Assembly: GCA_029721435.1 (NCBI GenBank)
Contig: CM056573.1
Span: 5,385,501-5,449,500 of the forward strand
Reading direction: 5' to 3'
DNA length: 64,000 nt
Source: Gymnothorax reevesii
Taxonomy: Eukaryota; Chordata; Actinopteri; Anguilliformes; Muraenidae
The notes under the pieces are model-generated. The model saw nothing but the letters and a program-made list of their open reading frames with translations, was not told the origin of the DNA and ran no database searches. Each line of letters begins with the position of its first letter. Position 1 is the first letter of the stretch. This document shows positions 1 to 9,594 of this stretch, one piece after another. The translations under genes and the position numbers were made by a program.

Positions 1-960
1 AAAGCAGAGACAGGCACGAGTTCTCCATTAACGTAGATGCTGCATTCAGCTAATATTAAGCTTTGAGCATTCTCACCTGCTACTCACACCGCACTGACCA
101 TTTCTGGATTTTGTTTCTGGAAGCAAGTGATGGATTCTAGTAAAAGACTTCAAAGATATTTAGCATCAGAAGGAACTTAGCTTGAGATGCCATGCAGAGG
201 GATAAGGAGAAATGCACTAAAGGAGTTGACCGTTTTTGCCAGCTTGACGCTCTGTGAGAATTAGTTTTCTGCACTCAGTGCTTCACTGATGCAAGGTCAA
301 TTTAATTAAGTTGGCATTTCAAAAGGAATTGACTTTAATTTTCCATCAAGTCCTCTCTTTCTAATGACTGGTTGATATAGGTTGATTGTTTAATTACCAT
401 TAGTAACAGCGACACTGTGCCTTTCCCAATGGTTAGGGAAACTCTTGATTTGACTAAAGTTGCTACTTCGTGAAGCTAAAGAATTTGTTTAGATTTACGG
501 TAAAATTGGAGTCAGGATTTGGGTAAGGAGATTATGGTTTTTGAAGGCTGTTCTGATTTGCAGTTGACTGATTCTCGTTTTTGACCTTGTTTATTCTGGT
601 TTTTATTAATTCTTTGGATTTGCCCCTCCTATTTGACTGTCGTATTGCTACTACATTTTTGACTAAGAGTTCAAATTGTGTTTTTGCACTGCATTCTTCC
701 CACCTGGTTTTTTAGAGAAACATCCCACTGCTTTCGCCACTAACTGCGTTAAGACTTCCTACGTCATTACTCTCTCCACTGGTCAGGCTCGCCAGTAGAG
801 CAGCATGGTTTGGGAAGCTGGATCTTCAGTCTGTTCTGCCTTGGCTTCCTTCCCTGAGGAGATGAAATGGGTCTTCAACAGTTCCAGGCACAGTCACATG
901 GCAGCATGATAGATGCTCAGGATCTGCCAGGGGAACTGTCTGTTTCTGACTATGATATCA
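1..960. other. Non-coding sequence, nothing recognised
   Basis: AT-rich sequence without a long reading frame, RNA gene or obvious repeat. It ends where the 3' terminus of the CR1-like LINE begins. Confidence 0.5.
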
Positions 961-1222
961 AGTTAACATAAAATAGCATGAATGGCGAGAAAAGGCCCTT
1001 CAGCCCAACTAGGCTTGGCAGTTTCTTTACACTAATTGTGAATATATCACTTCAGATACTCAATGACTCAATGGTATCTAGCTTTAAGTCTAGCCTGCTT
1101 TTGAAAACTCCCAAGGTCTCTGCCTCAACAGTATGGTCAGGCAAGCTATTCCACATCAAAATTACTCTTTGGGTGAAGAAATATTTCCGAATATCAGTGC
1201 TAAATTTACCTTTGGTCAGCTT

Positions 1223-3878
1223 CTATTTGTGACCCCGAGTTAAACTAACAACACTTGGTTGAAGGAATCCAACATAATTCACTTTGTTAATCCCTTTAAC
1301 ATATTTAAAGACCTCATTCAGATCATCCCTTAGTCTCTTTTTCCTAAGACTAAAGAGATTAAGGATCTTCAGCCTTTTCTCATAGATTTCTTTTATACCC
1401 AGAAGTAGCTTAGTGGCTCTTCTCTGAACTTTCTCTAGAGCCTCTATGTCTTTCTTAAAGTATGGTCCCCAGAACTGTACACAATACTCTAGATGTGGTC
1501 TAAAAAATGTGTTGTACAAAAGAAGGATCACCTCCCCGGATTTGAACTCAATACTTTTGGCAATGTATCCCAGCATCCGATTGGCTTTTTTAAATGCAGA
1601 TCTTTTTTGTGTGGAGCAGATTCCAGTTTAGACGGGATTACTTCATGGGAGGTTTTAATGTTTTTATTACCTACATGTACAGTTTTAAATTTCGCAACAT
1701 TGAATTTCATTTGCCAAATTTCTGCCCAATTCTGGATTCTATTTAAATCATCCCGAATCACTTTAGTGGACTTAGTGAACTATTTGCCAAACCTACCACT
1801 TTAGTATCATCTGCAAATTTAACTAATCTGCTCTCAATATTTATATCGAGGTCATTATGTAGATAAGGAACAGCAGGGGTCCCTAAACCAATCCCTGGGG
1901 GACGCCACTCCCCACCATACCTAGCTCAGATAAGATACCACAGACCACCACTCTGTGTTCTGTCCTGAAAACAGTTTTGAATCCATTTCATTTTAAAAAT
2001 TAGTCTCTTATGTGGTACTGTGTCAATTGCATTCTGAAAATCCAAATATATGATGTCAAAAGCCCTGCTCTGGACATAAGTCTTGGTAGCCTCATCAAAA
2101 AATTCCAGATGGTTTGTCAGGCATGACCTACCCTAACGGAAACCATGTTGGCAATCCCTCAAGATATTGTTACGTTCAAGAAATAAGTCCAGCTCATCTT
2201 TTATGATAGATTCCAATATTTTGCACGCAATGCAAGTTAAACTGCCTGGCCTGTAGTTTCCTGGCTCAGTACGGTCCCCTTTCTTATGTATTGGCATTAT
2301 TTTGCCCTGTTTCCAATCATTTGGTATTTCTCCAGTTTCGAAAGACCGTCTGAAGATGGCGGATAGCGGCTTAAAGATTAACTCACTAACTTCCCTGAGC
2401 ACTCTAGGATATAAGCCATCAGGACCCGCCGCCTTATCTGCCTTTAGTTTACGCAACTTGTCTAATACTTTCTTATCCTTAAGCTCAATATCTGCTAAAT
2501 AATCTTGAGCATTGGACATGCTCTCTGGCCGAATAAAGACCCACTCTGAGGTAAAATTCTTAACAAAGTAACTGTTTAAGGCATCCGCAATATCCTTATC
2601 ATATAGCAGCGATCCATTTTTATTCTTTATGCACTTAACCTGCTCTTTAACTTTCCTTTTTCCGCTACAGTACTGAAAGAAGCACTTAGGGCTAGTTTTT
2701 GCCCCCTCTGCAATTTGTCTTTCATACAGTCTTCTAGCATTCCTCTGCTCTTTTTTGACCACAGCCTGCATTTTACAGTATTCAGCCTTAGTGTTCTCAT
2801 TGTTATCCTTTATGTACATCTTATAAAGATTCCTCTTTTCCCTCAAACTCCTACAAATAACTGTGGTCATCCACTGAGGATTCTGCCTTTTCAGCTTACT
2901 TTTGGATACCTTTGGAATGAATTTGCATTGTGAATCAAGTAAAACCCCCTTAAATCTTTCCCACATCTCATTTACAGACTCACAGTCCAGGAGTGTCTCC
3001 CATTTTATTTCACTTAGATATGAGCGCATCCTGTCAAAGTTTGCTCTCCTAAAATTGAAAATTTTTGTTTTTGAAGGCAACTTTTTAACTTCCCATGAAA
3101 CCTCAAAATGAACAGTTTAGTGATCACTTGTCCCAAGTGCCTCCTGTACCCCAACATTGCTAATTCTATCTGGGTCATTACAGAGCACTAAGTCTAAAAT
3201 TGCCTTCTCTCTTGTAGGTTTATTAACATACTGTACCAAGAAATTATCATTTATAACATCTAAAAATTCTTCTTCACCCCTACCCTGTCCTTTCACCATT
3301 TCCCAATCAATACCAGGATAATTTAAGTCTCCCATAATAATTGTCCTTCCTCCTCTACAAGCTTGCGTAATCCTCTTAAAAAGCATTTCATTGACAATAT
3401 TGTCCAAAGCTGGTGGTCGATAGCATACACCTATGTTTAAACCTGTCTCGTGTTTGGCAATGAGCCTGACCCAGATATCTTCGCAGGGCAAGGAATGTTC
3501 AATTTCAGGAATTTCCTGCACATTTATGTTTTTGTTCACATAGAGTGCTACACCTCCTCCTTGCCTATTGCATCGATCCTTCCAAAAGAGCTTATAACCT
3601 TCTATATTATATTCATCTCCATCCTCTTCACTAAACCATGTCTCTGTAATCCCAACTATGTCATAGCTCTCACTAATCATAACAGCCTCAAGCTCTGGAA
3701 ATTTATTTTTTATGCTTCTTGCATTTAGATAAAAATAATTCAGGTTATCACAAACGCTCTTCCCCTTCGATTTCCCATGTCCCCCCTGCTCCAAGCCCCT
3801 CACTACGCTTTGTTGCTTTAAAAATACATTATCAATAGTGCATGTCACGCTGTCAGCTTCCATCAGGGCGGTCTGCAT
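1223..3878 (-). pseudogene. CR1-like ORF2: endonuclease plus reverse transcriptase, broken
   Basis: The N-terminus is an APE-type endonuclease: ARSIKNK, ITETW, GGGVALYV, GVCYRPP, GDLNYPGIDW and GTSDH appear in the expected order. It would nick target DNA to prime reverse transcription. The frame then has a TAA stop directly after GTSDH (about 3119) but resumes in the same frame through 2133. That part includes KAAGPDG and the NYRPGSLT block. A second stop follows CQHGFR. Motif A (YLDFQNAIDTVPH) and the catalytic FADDT (1801-1820) follow, with a one-base frame slip near 1855. The last ORF (1576-1223) has the LINE C-terminal YNTFFRPHLEYCVQFW block. The protein cannot be made intact. The relatively few lesions suggest moderate age. 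Confidence 0.88.
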
Positions 3879-3922
3879 TTACCTATGTGTAACACTCACT
3901 AACCTCCCGGCCACCCAAGTCT

Positions 3923-4360
3923 CTAGTTTAAATAATCCTGTGCTACCCTCAACACACGCTGACCCAGTGCAAAGGTACCCCTTCGGTTCAGGTGTAACCC
4001 GTCTGGCTGGAACAGGTCGCCCCTGTCCCAGAAGTAATTCCAGTGCCTTATAAACCTCTTTCCTACACCAGGTTGGTAGCCACATGTTAAGCCTCCAGAT
4101 AAAATTCTGCTTCCCTCTGCTTGCACGTGGTATGGGTAGAATCTACTCCTAAGCTTTTCAGCTAATTCCACAATTTTGCCTTGCAGAACCTCAAACCTAC
4201 CCTTACCTATGTCATTTGTCCCAACATGGACCATGACAACTGGATCCTTCCCCACTCTGGCCAGGAGCTTGTCCGCACGCTACAGGAGGTCTCCTACCTG
4301 GGCACCAGGCAGGCAACACAGCATAAGAGAGTTCTAGACCTCGGCTCCTACATTCTTCTC
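3923..4360 (-). pseudogene. CR1 ORF1 remnant, SGNH/GDSL esterase domain
   Basis: The open part (4255-3923, about 110 codons) contains VVMVHVGTNDIGKG, which fits the block with the conserved Asn/Asp of SGNH hydrolases. Near the end, DGLHLNRRG supplies the Asp-x-x-His of the catalytic site. The N-terminal third, with the nucleophile Ser block, lies in another frame upstream (4400-4256), so the ORF is frameshifted. ORF1 esterase domains are known in CR1 elements and are thought to act in lipid or ribonucleoprotein handling; their role is not settled. The frame stops about 45 bases before the first ORF2 codons, as expected for a bicistronic LINE mRNA. Confidence 0.8.
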
Positions 4361-4539
4361 CTGAGAACTTTGACTGGCTGATTAACCTAACCATTAACAT
4401 TGATCACCATTTCTCAATCGACCGTGCAGTGAGAGGGCATCTTAGCAGACTAGGAGGAACCGTACCCTGCCTTCCAACTCTCCTGCACCCACCTGGCCCT
4501 CTGTATCCACCTCACCACCCAAGCGACCTCAGCCCATGC

Positions 4540-5240
4540 AGGTCAGCTGCATCGCCTAACTCCAGGGGAGCACCAACCTAGAATGCAGACTCAACCCTGT
4601 CTTTACTGCAGTGAGCCTTCATTACCTCCAGTCAAAGCTAACACTCACCTGTACCCTGGGAAGTACAGGTAAGTGTTAACTCACACTGCCAACTCCCCTG
4701 ACCCCCATTCAATCCTCTTCACAGTCACTCAGTCCGCCAGCCAGCAGCGGTAACTCTAAGCGCTTATCTACTCAGGGGGTGATGGGAACTTTATCAGTGT
4801 CTATCTAGCTGACCAGCTGCAGCTCTCCAGCCACCTTCTACAATACCACATCAATGTCTCACCATTAATGGAGCCCAGCTGGTTTGCATGTGCCATGTCT
4901 CCGCTCTCGTAAGTCACGGTAAGCAACGAACAAGAAAACATTACCCAGCTCATCACTGAGTACTTTCATCATCCTACCCCATCCATAGTTAGTGAAACAC
5001 CACCCCTGGGTCAAATGGACCAACCACCGCGTAATGGAGTGGTGCCCCAACTGCTCCAACTACGGCGTGAAGCAGGCCAATACTGGAACCTGCGCAACAT
5101 ATTCAGTAAAACCTGAGCTACCTTCTTAGCACCTCACTGCCTATGCAAATGCACAATTGATCTGTTACCTACGACACTGCCCTCCAGAGGTCACCTGTTT
5201 TGCCTTGCTGACCCAAGACAGAGGTCATAGAGAACTTTAT
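4540..5240 (+). pseudogene. Gag knuckle and protease relic of the Gypsy element
   Basis: The stretch around 4560-4625 reads TPGEHQPRMQTQPCLYCSEP, matching the run before and into a CCHC nucleocapsid knuckle (C-x2-C visible, His and last Cys lost). About 150 bases later, GDGNFISVYLADQL resembles the active-site and following helix of a fish Gypsy retropepsin whose D-S-G is damaged. Near 5150-5220 the words IDLLPTTLPSRGHLF match the segment just before reverse transcriptase in this element group. Stops occur throughout. The assignment rests on collinearity with the downstream polymerase rather than on any one motif. Confidence 0.55.
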
Positions 5241-5549
5241 CTCGGAGACCCACCCACCCAAAAATGAGAAACCTAGAAGCAAACCTGAGGGCCCTAGAGC
5301 GATAACGTCGTCGATGTACAGACAGACAGCTGGACAGACGGACAGGCAGACGTCGCAGGGGACGACAATACCCCTCCGCCAGGCTAACGTGCCACTGGCC
5401 AAGGGGTACAAACTACATCATTCATTACACAGGCATTATGAGAAACACTGCACTCAGCAAATTTTGGAAGTTTACAGCCATGAAAAAGAGGGTCAGAAAG
5501 ACCATTTACCTTGGACCAAGATACGGCTCATATAACTTTCTTTAGAATA

Positions 5550-6604
5550 ATCTGCAATTTCTCAAGGTAACTAGGATACGTGTTACACCATATGACATTA
5601 CAATAGTTTAAATGAGGTTCAAATAGAGACAGATATTAGGTTAGAAGGGCTTCAAGTGGGAGAAAATGTCTCAACTTTAGAAATAAGCCAACATATTTGG
5701 ACAGTTTCTTTGTCAAGGCATCATTATGCATATTAAAATTTAGAATCTCATCAGTATGAGCCCCCTAAAATTTTGTAGATTTAACCCTCCCAATATCCCT
5801 ACTGTTTATTTTAATGCATGCTTGAGCAACTTTATTTTGGTTTCGGTTTGAACAAAAAATGAAAAAATTTGTTTTACTTATATTTAAAGATGACTTATTG
5901 CATTTAAACAAAGTATTCACCTTTACCAGTTCCTCATTTATACTTTTTTGAAGATTATCAAATTTTTTGTGAGAAAGAAATAAATTAGTGTCATCAGCAA
6001 ATATTACTTTGTGTAAAATACTAGATGAATTAACGAAGTCATTTATATATAGAACAAAGAAGAATGGTCCTAGAATTGATCCTTGTGGGACCCCATATTT
6101 GAAAATCTTTATTTGATTTTGTTACCATTTACGTGTACATATTGCTCCCTTCCATACACATAACTTCTGAACCAGCTGAGTGCTGTACCCCTGACACCAT
6201 AATGTTGCAGTTTGCCTAAAAGGATTTCAAAAGCAATACTATCAAATGCTTTCGATAAATGAAGAAAAATTCCAATACCACATTTTACCTTTATCCATAC
6301 CATCATAAATTTTTTCAGTAAGATCAAGAATTGCCATATACCAGTGGTGCACTTTTCCCCAAAGCCGTATTGTGATGGATCAAGAATATCCAATTAATTT
6401 AAGTAATTGTTTAATCTACTATTAATTATTTTCTCCAATACTTTGTATAGAGTGCATGATATAGATATAGGTCAGTAATTTTGCATTTTATTTTTATCAC
6501 CAGAATAATCACTGGAATAATTTTTGCAATTTTGGGTACCACCACACAAAGCAAAGAAAGATTGATAGAATAAACAAGTGGGTTCACAATTTCATTCACA
6601 ATGG
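5550..6604 (-). mobile_element. LINE reverse-transcriptase fragment (Jockey/L2-like)
   Basis: On the minus strand a non-LTR reverse transcriptase is readable. SQYGFGEK and [17 protein letters not shown] (6393-6109) are the palm motif A region; VPQGSILGP (about 6100-6076) and FADDTNLFLSHK (about 6004-5965) are motif B and the catalytic block. PHLNYCNVIW (about 5620-5580) is the C-terminal LINE signature. It differs clearly from the CR1 element at 962-4400, and the clade cannot be fixed by eye. It interrupts the + strand Gypsy relic, and its right edge at 6604 is the insertion point of the solo LTR. Stops and frameshifts are present, including a stop just before the [10 protein letters not shown] block. 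Confidence 0.75.
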
Positions 6605-7091
6605 TGTAATGTGAATATAGGCTACTAGATGGCAGTATTTACCTTTTTTTTGTTAAGCTCAGACTGGAGTCATGTTTAGACATGTCCTGGACATGTCTGA
6701 GGCAAGTCTCAGAAAATTTAAAAAAAGAGGTCTAAATGTGGGTGGGGTCTGCAAAAGAGTATATAAGGAAAAGAATTGAGACAGTAAAGTAGTAGGAGAA
6801 ATTGCAAGAAGATGACCAGACCTGCCATTCTGTTCAAGACCTGTGACGTTTCTTTTGTGGATTTCTTTGCCTGTGTTTGAGCATTTTTATCATCCAGGAC
6901 ATCACCAAGCCACCCCCACGAAAAGGGATTGTAAATATTTATGTTTTGTACATAATTCAATCTTGGTCTGTAGTTGTAAATAGTAGTTTAGTCTTTGTTT
7001 GTTAATTAAATGTGTTTAAGTTTTAAAAACTGTGTGTCATCCCTTGCTGTTGCTGTTGTTTTAAATGTAAAAACAAATTGGGGCCATAACA
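6605..7091 (+). mobile_element. Solo LTR of the Gmr1-like family with ATGG target duplication
   Basis: This 487-bp block begins TGTAATGTGAATATAGG and ends GGGGCCATAACA. It matches the reverse complement of the LTRs at 54331-54807 and 59842-60323 along its whole length. It is flanked by a perfect 4-bp duplication, ATGG at 6601-6604 and 7092-7095. A TATA box (TATATAAG, about 6760-6767) and an ATTAAA signal (near 7006) mark U3 and the R end. No internal domain is left, so the copy is a product of LTR-LTR recombination. About 11 extra bases relative to the other LTRs break the small LTR reading frame described for the full-length element. Confidence 0.93.
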
Positions 7092-7136
7092 ATGGCTTTT
7101 AAATTTTGCTACAAATTCCATCCACCCGTATCATTT

Positions 7137-8260
7137 GATCAACCTCATCCCCAGCGGGAGTCCAGCTCTTTGTCACCGGAAAGAAGGATGGTAGCCTGTG
7201 TCCCTGCAACGACTACTGTACCCTCAACGCGATCACGATCAAAGTCCAGTACCTGTTATCTCTCGTGTCCATCACCTCTGAGGGCCTCCTGAGGTTCTAA
7301 GTCTTCACCAAACTAGATCTCCTAACGCTCACCACCTGGTCCATATCCAGGAGGGGAGCAAATGGAAGACAGCACGCAATACACCTACAAGGTACTATGT
7401 ATACCTGGTTGTGCTGTTCAGGCTCATCAAATGCCTGGCTATCCTTCAGAATCCAGTGAATGACTTCCTCTGTGACATGTTTGGCCAGTTTGAGTTTATA
7501 TATCTGGATGACATCCTTATCTTCTATTGCTCCCTCACTCAACACATCTGCCATGTCCACCGAGTACTCCAACATCTCCCTGAGAATTGCTACTTTTTCT
7601 TCTTAGAAAAACGCAAATTCCACTAGCAATCAGTCTCCTTCTTGGGATTTATAGTCTTGGCACAGGGGATCAAGATGGACTGGCAGAAGATCAAAGCTGT
7701 GGTAGAGTAGCCCACACCTGACTCCCAATATGAGCTCCACTGGTTCCTTTGATTCATCAATTTCTACTGCCACTTCATCCATGATTATGGCAGGTTTCTA
7801 GAACCTGAAGCAACTCTTCACCTTTGTGTCAATCCTTATCTGCACCGACCCATGTGACCAGTTTATGGTGGATGTGAACACCTCCAACATAGGGGTTGGG
7901 GAAATTCTGTCAGATGTGCCCAGCCAACCAGAGGGTCCACCCCTGTGCATTTTACCTTCATTGACTGACCCAGACAGAGGGGAACTACGGCAATGGAGAT
8001 AGGGAGCTACTACCAGCTAAGCTGGTCCTTCATAAGAAGAGGCATTGGCTGGAGGGTACTGATATCATTCCTTACATGGACGAAACACAAGAACTTGGAG
8101 TACCTAAGAACAGCTTTAAATCTCAACCTGTGCCAGGCTTGGTGGTTATTATTTTTCAACCACTTTAACATGTCCAACAGACAAGGGTTTAAGAACTATG
8201 AGCCTGATGCTTCCTATAAGCTGCATGCCCCAGTGGAGATGAGACATGAGGATGCTGTTC
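7137..8260 (+). pseudogene. Gypsy reverse transcriptase and RNase H relic
   Basis: The reading frame from 7137 gives SSPAGVQLFVTGKKDGSL and CNDYCTLNAIT, the fingers of a Ty3/Gypsy reverse transcriptase, then a stop. VFTKLDLL follows near 7302-7325 (motif A). YLDDILIF (7501-7524) is the catalytic motif. SFLGFIV (about 7638-7660) is the conserved primer-grip side block. RNase H is recognisable in TKHKNLEYLRTALNLNLCQA (about 8080-8140). At least five stops or frameshifts separate these blocks, so no product is possible. Confidence 0.8.
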
Positions 8261-8539
8261 TCGCACATCACTAGTGAGCTGCAGCAGCACTGGTGAACAC
8301 TGAGGCGCTTATCCACACTGTGCAACTGGCAGGTACTTCTCCTAGCGTCTGCCTAGTCAACTGCCTCTTTGCACCGCAACTGGCCCACTCACAGGTCCTG
8401 AAGTAGGGTCAATCTTACCATATCACCTGCCACCTAGGGGTTAGGTGCAACAAGGCTCTCATCCACTAATGCTTCTGGTGAACCTCCCTGGATGGGGAGG
8501 TCTACAGCTTCATGTCTGCCTTACCCACCTGTGTGGCTA

Positions 8540-9470
8540 ACTAGCCCTTTAATCCTCACCCCACAGTCCAACTGCACCCCCTGTCTATCCTTCAGAGACC
8601 CAGGTCCCATATTGCATTGAACTTAGTCACTGGACTACTTCCTTCCAGCGGCAACACCACCATACTAATCATCATAGATCGGTTCTCCAAGGTGGTCAAT
8701 CACTTGTTCAAGCTCCACAGTCTGTCCTCACAAATTGTCTCCAACTATGTCCCCCAGTTCAACTCTCACATTTGAAAAGCATTTTGTCTGTTTGTTTGTC
8801 TCTCGTCAGGTGTTCACCCCGAGTCCAATGAACAAAAATTAGCTGGCCAACCAATAAAGGGAAATAGCACTACGCTGAGTCCCAGCCGCTGAGCCCAGTA
8901 CCTGGGGGTAACAACTGGCATGGGTTGAGCAAGCCATAAACTCTCCAAATTCTACTTACATAGCACTGTTGCCCTTTCAGTGTCGCCTCAGGTATCAATT
9001 CCCCTCTTCCCGGGGTGTACCCTTCACAGCAGACTTCATCTTTCCCTGCCAGCAGGCCTTGAGGCAGATACAGTCTGTCCTGCTACATGCCTCCAGCCCC
9101 ATTAAGCATGCTGCTGACTGCAATCACTCCCAGGCATCCTGCTACATACAAGGTCATCATGCCAGGTTGTCGATCCTAGACCTCCCCATCAAAGTTGACT
9201 CCCACAAGCTGGCACCATACTTTATTGAACCCTGTCCTATAACTAAGGACATCAGCCTGATAGCCAACAGCTACCCCAAGCCCTCCGCTGCATACCGTTG
9301 ATCTTCCACATGTCTGTCTTCTATAGTCCAGTTGCCCTCACCCCTACCGCCTCCTCTTCCTCTGGCCTCATGGGCACCTTCTGGATGTGAGCTGCTGGGG
9401 CTGGAGTCTCTAGTAATTGGTAGACCTAATGGGATGCAGGCAAGAGGAACACTGCTGGGTTCTGATGTAG
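8540..9470 (+). pseudogene. Gypsy integrase and chromodomain relic
   Basis: The stretch 8600-8720 reads through a first-Asp block, SLDYFLPA or VTGLLPSSGNTT depending on frame, then IDRFSKVVNHLFKL. Near 8806-8840, GVHPESNEQ corresponds to the HPxSNGQ block before the catalytic Glu. The 110-codon open frame at 8969-9301 (PFQCRLRYQFP ... DLPIKVDSHKLAPYFIEP) is the integrase C-terminal region, with its K-L-A-P-x-F-I-x-P signature. At 9416-9467, VDLMGCRQEEHCWVL matches the second half of a chromodomain. This marks it as a chromovirus-type element, different from the Gmr1-like element at 54-60 kb. Confidence 0.7.
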
Positions 9471-9473
9471 AAC

Positions 9474-9590
9474 CTGAATGTTTGGTTGATTTAGCTCACA
9501 AGAGATATGTCAAATGTCAAAAATAATATTGTTGGAACACATGCTCATTACGCATGTAAATTCTGAATGTTTGGTTGATCTAGCTCAATC
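9474..9590 (+). repeat. Short direct repeat pair
   Basis: A 24-26-base unit containing CTGAATGTTTGGTTGAT occurs near 9474-9498 and again near 9562-9589, about 90 bases apart. It lies just past the coding relic of the Gypsy element and could be a remnant of its 3' non-coding region. Confidence 0.5.
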
Positions 9591-9594
9591 CAGA

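Larger units (their letters stand above)
962..4400 (-). mobile_element. CR1-like LINE retrotransposon, long but disabled
   Basis: On the minus strand the order is an SGNH/GDSL-esterase-like ORF1 (about 4360-3923), an apurinic-type endonuclease (3878-3117), reverse transcriptase (about 3080-1790) and the C-terminal LINE region (1761-1223), then a short 3' untranslated region ending near 970. This order, with an esterase in ORF1, is known for CR1-clade non-LTR elements of vertebrates. Seen directly: HVGTND and DGLHLN in ORF1, GDLNYPGIDW and GTSDH in the endonuclease, KAAGPDG and FADDT in the reverse transcriptase. Several stops and at least one frameshift show it is dead. At roughly 3.4 kb it is nearer full length than the usual 5'-truncated copies. 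No target-site duplication was identified. Confidence 0.88.
4440..9530 (+). mobile_element. Decayed chromodomain Ty3/Gypsy retrotransposon, split by a LINE
   Basis: Reading + in mixed frames gives a collinear set of Gypsy domains: a Gag zinc-knuckle-like stretch (about 4560-4625), a protease relic with GDGNFIS (4777-4860), a linker (about 5150-5240), reverse transcriptase (7137-7626, YLDD at 7501-7512), RNase H (about 7850-8250, TKHKNLEYLRT), integrase (about 8600-8880, TGLLPSSGNTT and IDRFSKVV, then HPESNEQ), the integrase C-terminal region (8950-9300) and a final VDLMGCRQEEHCWVL resembling the end of a chromodomain (9416-9467). Gene order is the usual PR-RT-RNaseH-IN. The sequence between about 5250 and 7130 is foreign (a LINE fragment plus a solo LTR). 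Many stops and frameshifts make this the oldest LTR element here. LTRs were not found. Confidence 0.8.
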
